A stretch of DNA of 56,935 nt from CAKRJP01 sp963658085 (GTDB taxonomy: Bacteria; Bacillota; Clostridia; Lachnospirales; Lachnospiraceae). The notes beneath the pieces were generated by a model that searched no databases, was not told the origin of the DNA, and was given only the letters and a program-made list of their open reading frames with translations. Within the stretch, counting starts at the first letter, position 1; every line of letters begins with the position of its first letter. Of the stretch, positions 50,105-56,935 are shown piece after piece. The stretch spans positions 1 to 56,935 of the forward strand of contig CAVKOU010000012.1 of assembly GCA_963658085.1 (NCBI GenBank), written 5' to 3'. A program made the translations under genes and the position numbers.

Positions 50105-52060
50105 ATGAGTGCAAAGAATCTCAAGGAATTGAGTAAGAAGAAAGGTGTGCGAGTAGGTGCTGTGGCCTTGGTAGTGGTCCTTGCTGGATCCATTGTGGGG
50201 ACTCAGGTTTATTCGAAAAAAAACGTGGCGGCGGCAGTATCCGTATCCGTGGAGTCGGCTAAAGCCCAGACGGGAAATATCAGTACCACCATTACAGGAA
50301 CCGGTAACTTACAGGCGGGGGATACGGTAGATATTTACGTTCCGTCCGGTATCGAAATCGAGGAAGTTAAGGTTTCCAAGGGAGATACCGTAACCAATGG
50401 ACAGGTCCTGGCTACAGTAAATAGTGCCTCCGTGGCCAGCGCTCTTACAGAGACCAATGAAAATCTGACTGCAGTATCGAAGAAACTAAGTTCTTCCGGC
50501 TTAACAGATCTTCAAAAAGAAGAATATAACGCAATTTATGCAAAGCTTACAGCCAGAAAGAATGCCCTGACTTCTTTGCATGAAACCTTAGCGATTACAT
50601 CTACAGCAGACGGCGTGGTAGGAACCATCGGTGTATCGGAGGGAGGAACTACGACAAAGAGTTCCGGATCCTCCTCTGATTCTTCTGGTTCCTCTGACTC
50701 CGGAAGTAGCACCACTTCTGGAAAAAGTAATACATCGGCAAAGCTAACAGACAGTAGCGTTCTTCAGACGGCAAGTTACGAGGCGACAACCTATGCGGCA
50801 GGAAATTCGAAGGTTCTAAAAACAGCAACGGCTACAAGTGCCTCAGAGGATGAGACTTTGGCAACAGTTTCCGAAGGAGGAACGGACATTACCGTGGTTA
50901 CTGATTATAGTAAGCTTGCGATCCCTTCCCCTGTTACCGGAGAGACTGGAATTGCAGGAATTGATCCTGAGGAAACAAAGGATCAGGGCTATGAGATAAC
51001 CAGTATCACCTGGGATTGCAATGGAGAATTTCAGGCAGATACTGCCTATACTGCTACCATTGAATTAAAGGCCCTTGCGGGATATACCTTTACAGAGGAG
51101 CATACTCCGGTATTGGATTGCTCGGCCTATGAGTGCAAGATTTCCGGAAACGGTGAGAAGAACCGTTTGACAATTACAGCAAAATATGAAAAAACGGAAG
51201 CGGCCAAAGAGAATGGAAAGTCCTCTGAGGAGGAAGCTTCTGGCGAAGAAAACAAAGAGCAGGAAAATAAAGAGCAGGAAAATACCAGTGTTTCTATGGA
51301 AGAAGCTGCCATGACAGAAGAGGCTTCTTATGATACAGGAGCATCGGAAGCGACAAGCAGCAGTTCTGGTAGCAGTTCGAGTTCTTCCGACAGTAGTTCC
51401 GGCTCAAGTTCCTATGAAACTTCGGAGGCTACTGCATTTACTTTATCCACACAGGATAATTTTAAGTTAAGTCTCAGCGTGGACGAGCTTGATATTCTTT
51501 CTGTAAAACAGGGACAGACAGCTACCATTACCTTAAATGCAGCCTCCGGTCAGGAGTTTGAAGGAACTGTAACTAAGGTGGGAACTGTTGGAACTACCAG
51601 CGGAAGCAGTGCAAAATATACCGTAGAAATTACAATTCCAAAACAGGACAATATGCTCATTGGAATGACGGCGGCAGCTACCATTAATGTCAGTGAATCC
51701 GACAATGCAGTGTTGATTCCATTGGATGCCCTGCAGGAAGAGGGAGGAAAGTCCTTTGTATATACTTCCACAGACAGTGATGGAAATCTTTCGGGAAAAA
51801 CCGAAGTGGAAACCGGTCTTTCCAACGAGACTCAGGTGGAGATTACCAGTGGCCTGGCAGATGGAGATACGGTTTATTATGAGACTACCAGTACAACTTC
51901 GGGCAGTGATGGAGAGATGAGCATCATGATGGGTGACGACTCTGCGGTAGGCGGCGATATGGGTGGCGGCCCTGGCGGAGACTCTAATGGTGGCGACATG
52001 GGTGGCGGCCCGGGAGGCGGAGGAGAAGCTCCATCCGGCGGTGGCCAGGCTCCGAATTAG
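50105..52060 (+). CDS. MacA-like membrane-fusion adaptor with an Ig-like insert
   Basis: A 651-residue adaptor for the ABC exporter that follows. Residues about 15-38 form a signal anchor (VGAVALVVVLAGSIVG). The biotinyl-lipoyl-like hairpin is split: GNLQAGDTVDIYVPSG and GDTVTNGQVLATV at about 65-105, and the return strand near ITSTADGVVGTIGVSEGG. Ser/Gly-rich linkers flank an inserted beta-sandwich-like region (about 290-365, ITSITWDCNGEFQ, GYTFTEEHTPV). The beta-barrel follows (about 445-600, LSVDELDILSVKQGQ, LIPLDALQEE). The C-terminus is glycine-rich (GGGPGGDSNGGDMGGG). Typical adaptors have about 350-450 residues. The gene is first in an operon. Confidence 0.85.
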   Translation: MSAKNLKELSKKKGVRVGAVALVVVLAGSIVGTQVYSKKNVAAAVSVSVESAKAQTGNISTTITGTGNLQAGDTVDIYVPSGIEIEEVKVSKGDTVTNGQVLATVNSASVASALTETNENLTAVSKKLSSSGLTDLQKEEYNAIYAKLTARKNALTSLHETLAITSTADGVVGTIGVSEGGTTTKSSGSSSDSSGSSDSGSSTTSGKSNTSAKLTDSSVLQTASYEATTYAAGNSKVLKTATATSASEDETLATVSEGGTDITVVTDYSKLAIPSPVTGETGIAGIDPEETKDQGYEITSITWDCNGEFQADTAYTATIELKALAGYTFTEEHTPVLDCSAYECKISGNGEKNRLTITAKYEKTEAAKENGKSSEEEASGEENKEQENKEQENTSVSMEEAAMTEEASYDTGASEATSSSSGSSSSSSDSSSGSSSYETSEATAFTLSTQDNFKLSLSVDELDILSVKQGQTATITLNAASGQEFEGTVTKVGTVGTTSGSSAKYTVEITIPKQDNMLIGMTAAATINVSESDNAVLIPLDALQEEGGKSFVYTSTDSDGNLSGKTEVETGLSNETQVEITSGLADGDTVYYETTSTTSGSDGEMSIMMGDDSAVGGDMGGGPGGDSNGGDMGGGPGGGGEAPSGGGQAPN

Positions 52061-52074
52061 AGGAGGATAGCACC

Positions 52075-52746
52075 ATGATCAAACTTGAAAATGTATCCAA
52101 GATCTATCAGGTGGGAGATGCCACCGTACATGCCTTGGATCATGCCAATATCCATGTAAAAGAAGGGGAGTTTGTCAGCATCATCGGCCCTTCCGGAAGC
52201 GGAAAATCCACTATGATGAATATTATCGGATGTCTCGATACTGCAGATGAGGGACGTTATTATTTAGACGGACAAGCCATAGAAAAATATAAGGAATCGG
52301 AGCTTGCAAGGATTCGGAATAAAAAAATCGGATTTATTTTTCAAAGCTTTAACCTGATTGGAAATCTAACAGCGGAAGAAAATGTGGAACTTCCCCTGAT
52401 TTATCAGAAAGTGCCAAAGGCAGAGCGAAAGAAGCGTGTAAAAGAAGCTCTTACGCGAGTGCATCTGGAAAGCAGAGGCAAACACAAGCCCAACGAGCTT
52501 TCCGGAGGACAGCAGCAACGTGTGGCTATTGCAAGAGCCATTGCTACAAAGCCGTCCCTGTTTTTGGCAGATGAGCCCACGGGAAACTTAGACTCCCATA
52601 CCGGGGAGGAAATTATGGAACTTTTTCATGAACTTCACGACCAGGGAAATACGATTATCCTTATCACTCACGATGAGGGTGTGGCAAAGCAGGCGGCCAG
52701 AAGTATTCGTATCTTTGATGGAAAAGTAGAGGAGGTGGAGCCATGA
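52075..52746 (+). CDS. ABC transporter ATP-binding protein, MacB/LolD type
   Basis: A 223-residue ATPase with Walker A GPSGSGKST, Q-loop IFQSFNLIGNLT, signature LSGGQQQRVAIARA, Walker B LFLADEPTGNLDS and H-loop LITHDEGV. This sequence type belongs to MacB, LolD and FtsE-like exporters that work by mechanotransmission. AGAGGAGG precedes the start, and the stop overlaps the permease start (ATGA). In MacB of Gram-negative bacteria this domain is fused to the permease; here they are separate. Confidence 0.94.
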   Translation: MIKLENVSKIYQVGDATVHALDHANIHVKEGEFVSIIGPSGSGKSTMMNIIGCLDTADEGRYYLDGQAIEKYKESELARIRNKKIGFIFQSFNLIGNLTAEENVELPLIYQKVPKAERKKRVKEALTRVHLESRGKHKPNELSGGQQQRVAIARAIATKPSLFLADEPTGNLDSHTGEEIMELFHELHDQGNTIILITHDEGVAKQAARSIRIFDGKVEEVEP

Positions 52747-53921
52747 TCTTTCAGTCTTGTAAAATGGCATTTAAATCCATTCTCTCCAACAAGATGCGAT
52801 CTTTCCTTACCATGCTTGGAATTATTATCGGAGTTATGTCACTGGTGGTATTGGTGTCCCTGGCAAGTGGAGCTACCAGTTCAGTAACAGATTCCATCGA
52901 TGAGCTGGGGAGCAATGTGCTTTATGTATCCATTTCTGATGATAAGGGAAAGCCTATTCGCTACGATGAGCTGGATGAATTTATAGAAAGCGATGAGCTG
53001 AAAAGCGCTGCACCGTATGCGGCTAGCAGCAGCACCATCTCGGGAAGTAAAGATGATAAAACCGGCACCATCATAGGTACCACCGCAGCGTATACCGATA
53101 TTCAAAAATTAAAACTTGCCTATGGGAGATTTATAAAGACGCCGGATGTAGACAATCACACCAATGTGGTGGTGGTAAATGAGGATCTGGCAAAGGCAGT
53201 CATCGGACGAACCGACGTGGTGGGAGAATCTATAAGCCTTGGGGGGACTTCTTATCAGATTATCGGAGTACTAGAATCAAACACCTCTACAAGCACCAGT
53301 GAAGAGGCCTATTACGAGGCCTATATTCCCTATACATCCCTTATTCGACTCACCACAAGTGTAGGTGTGGATGCTACAGATTTTTATGTGACAGCCACTG
53401 ACGAGAATAATATGGACTTGGCAGAAAAGGTTCTGGAAAATAAACTAAAAGAGCGTTTTAATAACGATGAAGATGCGTATTTCATTATGAATCAGTCATC
53501 CATTGCAGAGGCCATGGCCAGTGTTACCAATACTTTGGCGCTTCTTCTAGGCGGAATTGCAGGAATTTCCCTGTTGGTAGGAGGAATCGGAATCATGAAT
53601 ATCATGCTGGTATCCGTAACAGAGCGAACCAGGGAAATCGGTATAAGGAAAGCCATAGGGGCCGGCTATTGGTCTATTATGCTACAGTTCTTGATCGAAG
53701 CTCTGGTAGTGAGTCTTTTAGGATGCTTAGTGGGAATTGCCCTGTCTGTGGTGGCCATTCAGGTCATCGATAAGGTAGGGGGCGTCGATTACGGACTCTC
53801 TGCAGGCGTTGTATGGATTTCCATGGCTTTCTCCATTGTCATCGGAGTGGTCTTTGGAATTTATCCAGCCAATAAAGCGGCTAGAAAGAAACCGATTGAT
53901 GCATTGAGATATACAGGATAA
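52743..53921 (+). CDS. ABC transporter permease, FtsX/MacB type
   Basis: A 392-residue permease with a MacB-like layout: one N-terminal membrane helix (residues about 18-42, TMLGIIIGVMSLVVLVSLA), a large extracytoplasmic domain (about 45-265), and three C-terminal helices (from about 272, LLLGGIAGISLLVGGIGIMNIMLVSVTERTREIGIRKAIG in segments, to 385). The ERTREIGIRKAIG loop contacts the ATPase. Substrates of such systems in Bacillota include antimicrobial peptides and toxins; the substrate here is unknown. Confidence 0.93.
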   Translation: MIFQSCKMAFKSILSNKMRSFLTMLGIIIGVMSLVVLVSLASGATSSVTDSIDELGSNVLYVSISDDKGKPIRYDELDEFIESDELKSAAPYAASSSTISGSKDDKTGTIIGTTAAYTDIQKLKLAYGRFIKTPDVDNHTNVVVVNEDLAKAVIGRTDVVGESISLGGTSYQIIGVLESNTSTSTSEEAYYEAYIPYTSLIRLTTSVGVDATDFYVTATDENNMDLAEKVLENKLKERFNNDEDAYFIMNQSSIAEAMASVTNTLALLLGGIAGISLLVGGIGIMNIMLVSVTERTREIGIRKAIGAGYWSIMLQFLIEALVVSLLGCLVGIALSVVAIQVIDKVGGVDYGLSAGVVWISMAFSIVIGVVFGIYPANKAARKKPIDALRYTG

Positions 53922-53930
53922 AAAAGATTG

Positions 53931-53966
53931 AGATACAGCTGATATTAATTGGCTGTATCTTTCTTT
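53931..53966 (+). terminator. Terminator after the MacAB-like operon
   Basis: AGATACAGC (53931-53939) pairs with GCTGTATCT (53952-53960), followed by TTCTTTG. Confidence 0.75.
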
Positions 53967-54024
53967 GTTTAATGGTGAGAAAATATGGTAAACTAAGAGA
54001 CATAGTTACAAAATAATAATATAG

Positions 54025-54075
54025 GTAACTATTCAGAGTCATGCAAAACTGTATTTTGCGAATGCTTGCATTCAG
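54025..54075 (+). repeat. Partial copy of the GTAACTATTCAGAG element
   Basis: GTAACTATTCAGAG (54025-54038) matches the left end of the element at 21969. TTTTGCGAATG follows and GAATGCTTGCATTC (54060-54073) is a palindrome. The right-hand end is not evident. It lies 62 bases before the DAHP synthase start. Confidence 0.45.
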
Positions 54076-54137
54076 GAAGATAAGAAGTTTTATATGGCAA
54101 GACAATCATATGAGCAAAATGAAGGGAAACTATTAGG

Positions 54138-55169
54138 ATGGGAATGAAAATAAATGCGGAACTTCCTTTGCCGGCAGATTTAAAGGCAGAGTATCCGCTA
54201 TCTAAAGAGATTATTCAGTTGAAGGAGAAAAGAGATAAAGAAATCAGAGATATTTTTACCGGGGCATCAGATAAATTTATAGTAATTGTAGGACCCTGCT
54301 CTGCGGACAATGAAGATTCTGTTTGTGAGTATGTGGAACGTCTGGCAAAAGTAAATGAGAAGCTCTCGGATCGGTTAATGATTATTCCTAGGATTTATAC
54401 CAATAAGCCAAGAACAACCGGAGCAGGGTACAAAGGCATGTTGCATCAGCCGAGTCCTGATCAGGATCCGGATCTTTTGGCAGGCATTATTGCCATCAGA
54501 AAGCTCCATACCAAGGCAATTGAAGTCAGTGGGATGACGGCGGCAGACGAGATGCTCTACCCAGAAAATCGAAGCTACTTAGATGATGTACTGTCCTATG
54601 AAGCTATCGGAGCCCGTTCCGTGGAGAACCAGCAGCACCGCCTTACTGCCAGTGGCATGGACATTCCTATAGGAATGAAGAATCCTACCAGTGGGGATTT
54701 CTCTGTAATGATGAACTCCGTCATTGCAGCCCAGAGCGCCCACCGCTTTATTTACAGAGGTATGGATGTGTCCACGGAAGGCAATGACCTGGCGCATGTT
54801 ATCCTGCGAGGAGGCGTGGATAAATATGGTACCTGCATTCCGAACTATCATTATGAAGACCTGATGCGACTTCTTGCAATTTATCGGGAGAAGGATTTAA
54901 AGAATCCGGCAGCCATCGTAGATGCCAACCACTCCAATTCAAACAAAAAATACAAAGAGCAGATACGCATTGTCAGTGAGGTATTGCATAGCAGGAACTA
55001 CAATCCGGATCTGAAGAAGCTCATAAAGGGCGTTATGATTGAAAGCTATTTAGAAGAAGGAAATCAAAGCATTAACAGCAACAGGATTTATGGAAAATCC
55101 ATCACCGACCCATGCCTTGGCTGGGAGGATACTGAGAAGCTGTTATATAAGATTGCAGAGAACTGTTAA
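54138..55169 (+). CDS. 3-deoxy-7-phosphoheptulonate (DAHP) synthase, class I
   Basis: Joins phosphoenolpyruvate and erythrose 4-phosphate at the entry of the shikimate pathway, which feeds TrpE. It is 343 residues, of the AroFGH type. Signatures are IVGPCSADNEDS, PRIYTNKPRTTGAGYKG, the QHRLTASGMDIPIGMKNPTSG region, and DANHSNSNKKY. GAAGGGA precedes the ATG. Which amino acid inhibits it cannot be read from sequence. It is not linked to the trp operon in this window and has no T-box. Confidence 0.93.
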   Translation: MGMKINAELPLPADLKAEYPLSKEIIQLKEKRDKEIRDIFTGASDKFIVIVGPCSADNEDSVCEYVERLAKVNEKLSDRLMIIPRIYTNKPRTTGAGYKGMLHQPSPDQDPDLLAGIIAIRKLHTKAIEVSGMTAADEMLYPENRSYLDDVLSYEAIGARSVENQQHRLTASGMDIPIGMKNPTSGDFSVMMNSVIAAQSAHRFIYRGMDVSTEGNDLAHVILRGGVDKYGTCIPNYHYEDLMRLLAIYREKDLKNPAAIVDANHSNSNKKYKEQIRIVSEVLHSRNYNPDLKKLIKGVMIESYLEEGNQSINSNRIYGKSITDPCLGWEDTEKLLYKIAENC

Positions 55170-55278
55170 GCCATGAAACGAGCTGGAAATGAATACCAGT
55201 AGTGAAAAAAATGGTGAAAATCCGTCGAATAAATCAGCGTTAAAAAATGACGAAATTAATAGTGAAAATCTGCGGTGT

Positions 55279-55350
55279 GAAAACAGTGACGAATAATAGC
55301 GAAAAATAGTGGCGGATATTAGCGAAAACAGTGGCGAATAATGTCAAAAA
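55279..55350 (+). repeat. Degenerate 22-23-bp tandem repeat
   Basis: Units AGTGACGAATAATAGCGAAA, AGTGGCGGATATTAGCGAAA and AGTGGCGAATAATGTCAAAA follow one another. Shorter fragments of the same pattern (AGTGAAAA, GACGAA, GCGTTAAAA) fill 55200-55278. The sequence is AT-rich and not coding. Confidence 0.65.
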
Positions 55351-55376
55351 TCAATAGAAAGAGGAAGAAAACATCG

Positions 55377-55787
55377 ATGGAATATATGATCAATCCTGCG
55401 AGAGTGGGAGGTCGGATAAAGGCAGTAAATGATAATACTGCGGAAATTCACCTACAAGGAAAGCTGGGAGTAATCACAGTAAAAAGAGAAGTGATTTTAG
55501 CGGAAAGAGAGATTCAGCCGGGAGACGAAGTGGAATTTTACTTCAGCTATATCCAGGCGGTAGAACGTCCGGAAAACTACAATACCTCGGGGATAACTAT
55601 TTACCATGAAGAGGCCCCAAGCCTGATCGGTGGAACCCTTATGAAGGTTAATGACACAGCTGTGGAGGTGGCTATCATGGACGACTTGGGAACCATTACC
55701 GTGTCAAGAGGATGGATCATCACTTCCGTAGACTTAGAAGTGGGGCGGCAGGTAGAGTTTTATTTTAGCTGTATGAGTATAAAATAG
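55377..55787 (+). CDS. Small protein with two copies of a CBO2463/CBO2479-like domain
   Basis: A 136-residue protein built from two similar halves: residues about 10-60 (GGRIKAVNDNTAEIHLQ, GDEVEFYFSYIQ) and 84-135 (GGTLMKVNDTAVEVAI, GRQVEFYFSCMS). Each reads as a small beta-barrel. The pattern LGVITVxR...VGxxVEFYFS resembles what I recall of the CBO2463/CBO2479 domain of Clostridia, whose function is unknown. ATG 55377 is preferred because AAAGAGGAAG lies ahead of it; an in-frame ATG at 55341 has no site and would add basic residues. No signal or membrane segment is present. Confidence 0.6.
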   Translation: MEYMINPARVGGRIKAVNDNTAEIHLQGKLGVITVKREVILAEREIQPGDEVEFYFSYIQAVERPENYNTSGITIYHEEAPSLIGGTLMKVNDTAVEVAIMDDLGTITVSRGWIITSVDLEVGRQVEFYFSCMSIK

Positions 55788-55829
55788 AGCCACCGGCAGC
55801 CCTCATAATCCTGACAATGGGAGAAAATG

Positions 55830-56735
55830 TTAGAGGATAGCCTGGGTTTCTGCACTGGTAAGACTTTCAATAACTGTCTTAGAGACTTCGATGAAAGTCT
55901 TGGATGCCAATGATAAGGTTCTGTCAGGTAGGGTGCAAATCCCTAAAGTACGCATATAACAGGGAACTAACAGGATTTTTCGAAGTCTGTGATCCTGCCC
56001 TGTGAGAAACATATTGGGCAGCAGGCTAATGCCCAGTCCGTTTGATACCATGGAGATAATTGTATGGTCATCGCTGCAGCGACAGGTGATGTTCGGAGTA
56101 ACCTTAGTATTTTCTAAGGCGGCAGCTACATCATGATCCAAACCGGATTCGGAGGCGATATAAGGATAATCGCCAAGAACTTTAGCAGGAAATCTGGACT
56201 GATAATCTTTCGGCAGAGGGTAATCCTTGGCAGTAACTACATAAAGAGGATCTTTCGCAAGAGGACAGAAGTGATACTTCTGTCCTTTTCTTTGGCTTAA
56301 AAATCCAAAATCAATGGAACCCTCCTGAAGCCATTGTTCAATTTCCTGGATACCACCTTCCCTGATAGTAATAGAAATATTAGGATAGGATTCCCGGAAT
56401 TCCTTCAGGACATGAGGAAGCCACTGGGCCGCTACAGAAGAGTAAGTGCCGATGCAGATAGACCCTTTTTGCAAACCATGAATGGAATCCAGGATGTCAT
56501 CCATTCGTTTATAGTTTGCCGAAATGGTACGAATATAAGGCAGAAGCAGTTCCCCCTCCACCGTAAGCTCCACTCCTTTATTGGTGCGGTTAAGGAGAGA
56601 AATTCCCATTTCTGATTCTAATTTATGAATTGCGTGGCTGACCCCGGATTGGGTATATCCCATATGCTCGGCGCTGAGGGTAAGATTCTTTGTTTCCGCA
56701 ATGTCTAAGAGTAAGTTTAATTTTGCAATATCCAT
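55830..56735 (-). CDS. LysR family transcriptional regulator
   Basis: A 301-residue regulator. The winged helix-turn-helix (residues 1-60, LLLDIAETKNLTLSAEHMGYTQSGVSHAIHKLE in part) is followed by a periplasmic-binding-like effector domain (about 90-290, ICIGTYSSVAAQWLPHVLKEF). The gene is transcribed leftward and its likely target lies beyond the right edge of the window, in divergent orientation. A palindrome with LysR spacing lies about 96 bases upstream. The effector is unknown. Confidence 0.9.
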   Translation of the reverse strand: MDIAKLNLLLDIAETKNLTLSAEHMGYTQSGVSHAIHKLESEMGISLLNRTNKGVELTVEGELLLPYIRTISANYKRMDDILDSIHGLQKGSICIGTYSSVAAQWLPHVLKEFRESYPNISITIREGGIQEIEQWLQEGSIDFGFLSQRKGQKYHFCPLAKDPLYVVTAKDYPLPKDYQSRFPAKVLGDYPYIASESGLDHDVAAALENTKVTPNITCRCSDDHTIISMVSNGLGISLLPNMFLTGQDHRLRKILLVPCYMRTLGICTLPDRTLSLASKTFIEVSKTVIESLTSAETQAIL

Positions 56736-56830
56736 AGTCCTGCACTTCCTTCCGGATAATCTTTATTCGTTTGTTTTCTAACATTATTTTTTGAAAATTC
56801 ATATACTAATTATCGACTATTCATCGCTCC

Positions 56831-56845
56831 ATTACAAGTAGTAAT
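56831..56845. promoter_or_regulatory. Candidate LysR operator (T-N11-A palindrome)
   Basis: ATTAC-AAGTA-GTAAT is a perfect palindrome containing T-N11-A, 96 bases upstream of the lysR start. No divergent coding start is visible before the window ends. Confidence 0.45.
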
Positions 56846-56935
56846 GATAAAAACAGGTAAAAACAGCGAAATTCTGATGGAAAAATAAAGAAAATAATAC
56901 CACCATGAGAGTTCGTAATGGCAACGATTAAACAG

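Overview
The window looks like the chromosome of a low-GC Gram-positive anaerobe, most likely a member of the Lachnospiraceae (Bacillota, Clostridia). The grounds are strong AGGAGG ribosome binding sites, a tryptophan T-box, CIRCE heat-shock operators, an ECF vitamin transporter core beside truA, pyruvate phosphate dikinase, an M16C peptidase and a eukaryote-type glycyl-tRNA synthetase. The species cannot be named from sequence alone. No rRNA, tRNA or CRISPR array was seen.

Layout. Positions 1-700 are a scar of mobile DNA: a broken RelB/RelE-type toxin-antitoxin pair and the catalytic end of a tyrosine integrase. Positions 689-5117 hold a heat-shock block (hsp20, a DnaJ-like cochaperone, clpB) with two CIRCE-type operators. 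After a YitT-type membrane protein comes a tryptophan T-box and a complete trpEGDCFBA operon (6182-13205). Positions 13300-21288 mix housekeeping genes (trxA, carbamate kinase, nrdR, truA, exonuclease III, a short-chain dehydrogenase) with three alarmone enzymes: two RelA/SpoT-domain synthetases that converge on a shared terminator and a stand-alone HD hydrolase. Positions 21381-25596 hold a TetR regulator, trxB, a GntR regulator facing proC across an array of TTGTATACAA palindromes, and a cyclophilin. Positions 25729-29073 are ecfA1-ecfA2-ecfT-truA2, followed by a cluster of structured repeats and an ECF substrate-binding subunit. Two CobW-type GTPases follow, one with a very long His/Cys repeat and one joined to a YcgQ-like domain. 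Next are an NhaC antiporter, an M16C peptidase, era, recO, glyS, an M18 aminopeptidase, ppdK, a secreted NlpC/P60-3D hydrolase, an iron alcohol dehydrogenase, a MacAB-like export system, a DAHP synthase, a small duplicated-domain protein and a LysR regulator.

How the parts fit. Uncharged tRNA-Trp should switch on the trp operon, and the DAHP synthase at 54138 supplies the front end of the same pathway. The three alarmone genes within 7.2 kb could make and degrade (p)ppGpp. The ECF ATPases and EcfT can energise S subunits such as the one at 29540.

The most unusual signal is a family of intergenic elements (29153-29256, 29325-29515, 49794-49975). They share a core of about 135-140 bp with paired base changes in a hairpin. 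In the two complete copies the core is enclosed by long perfect inverted arms whose sequence is different in each copy. A separate 155-bp imperfect palindrome sits before the cyclophilin gene.
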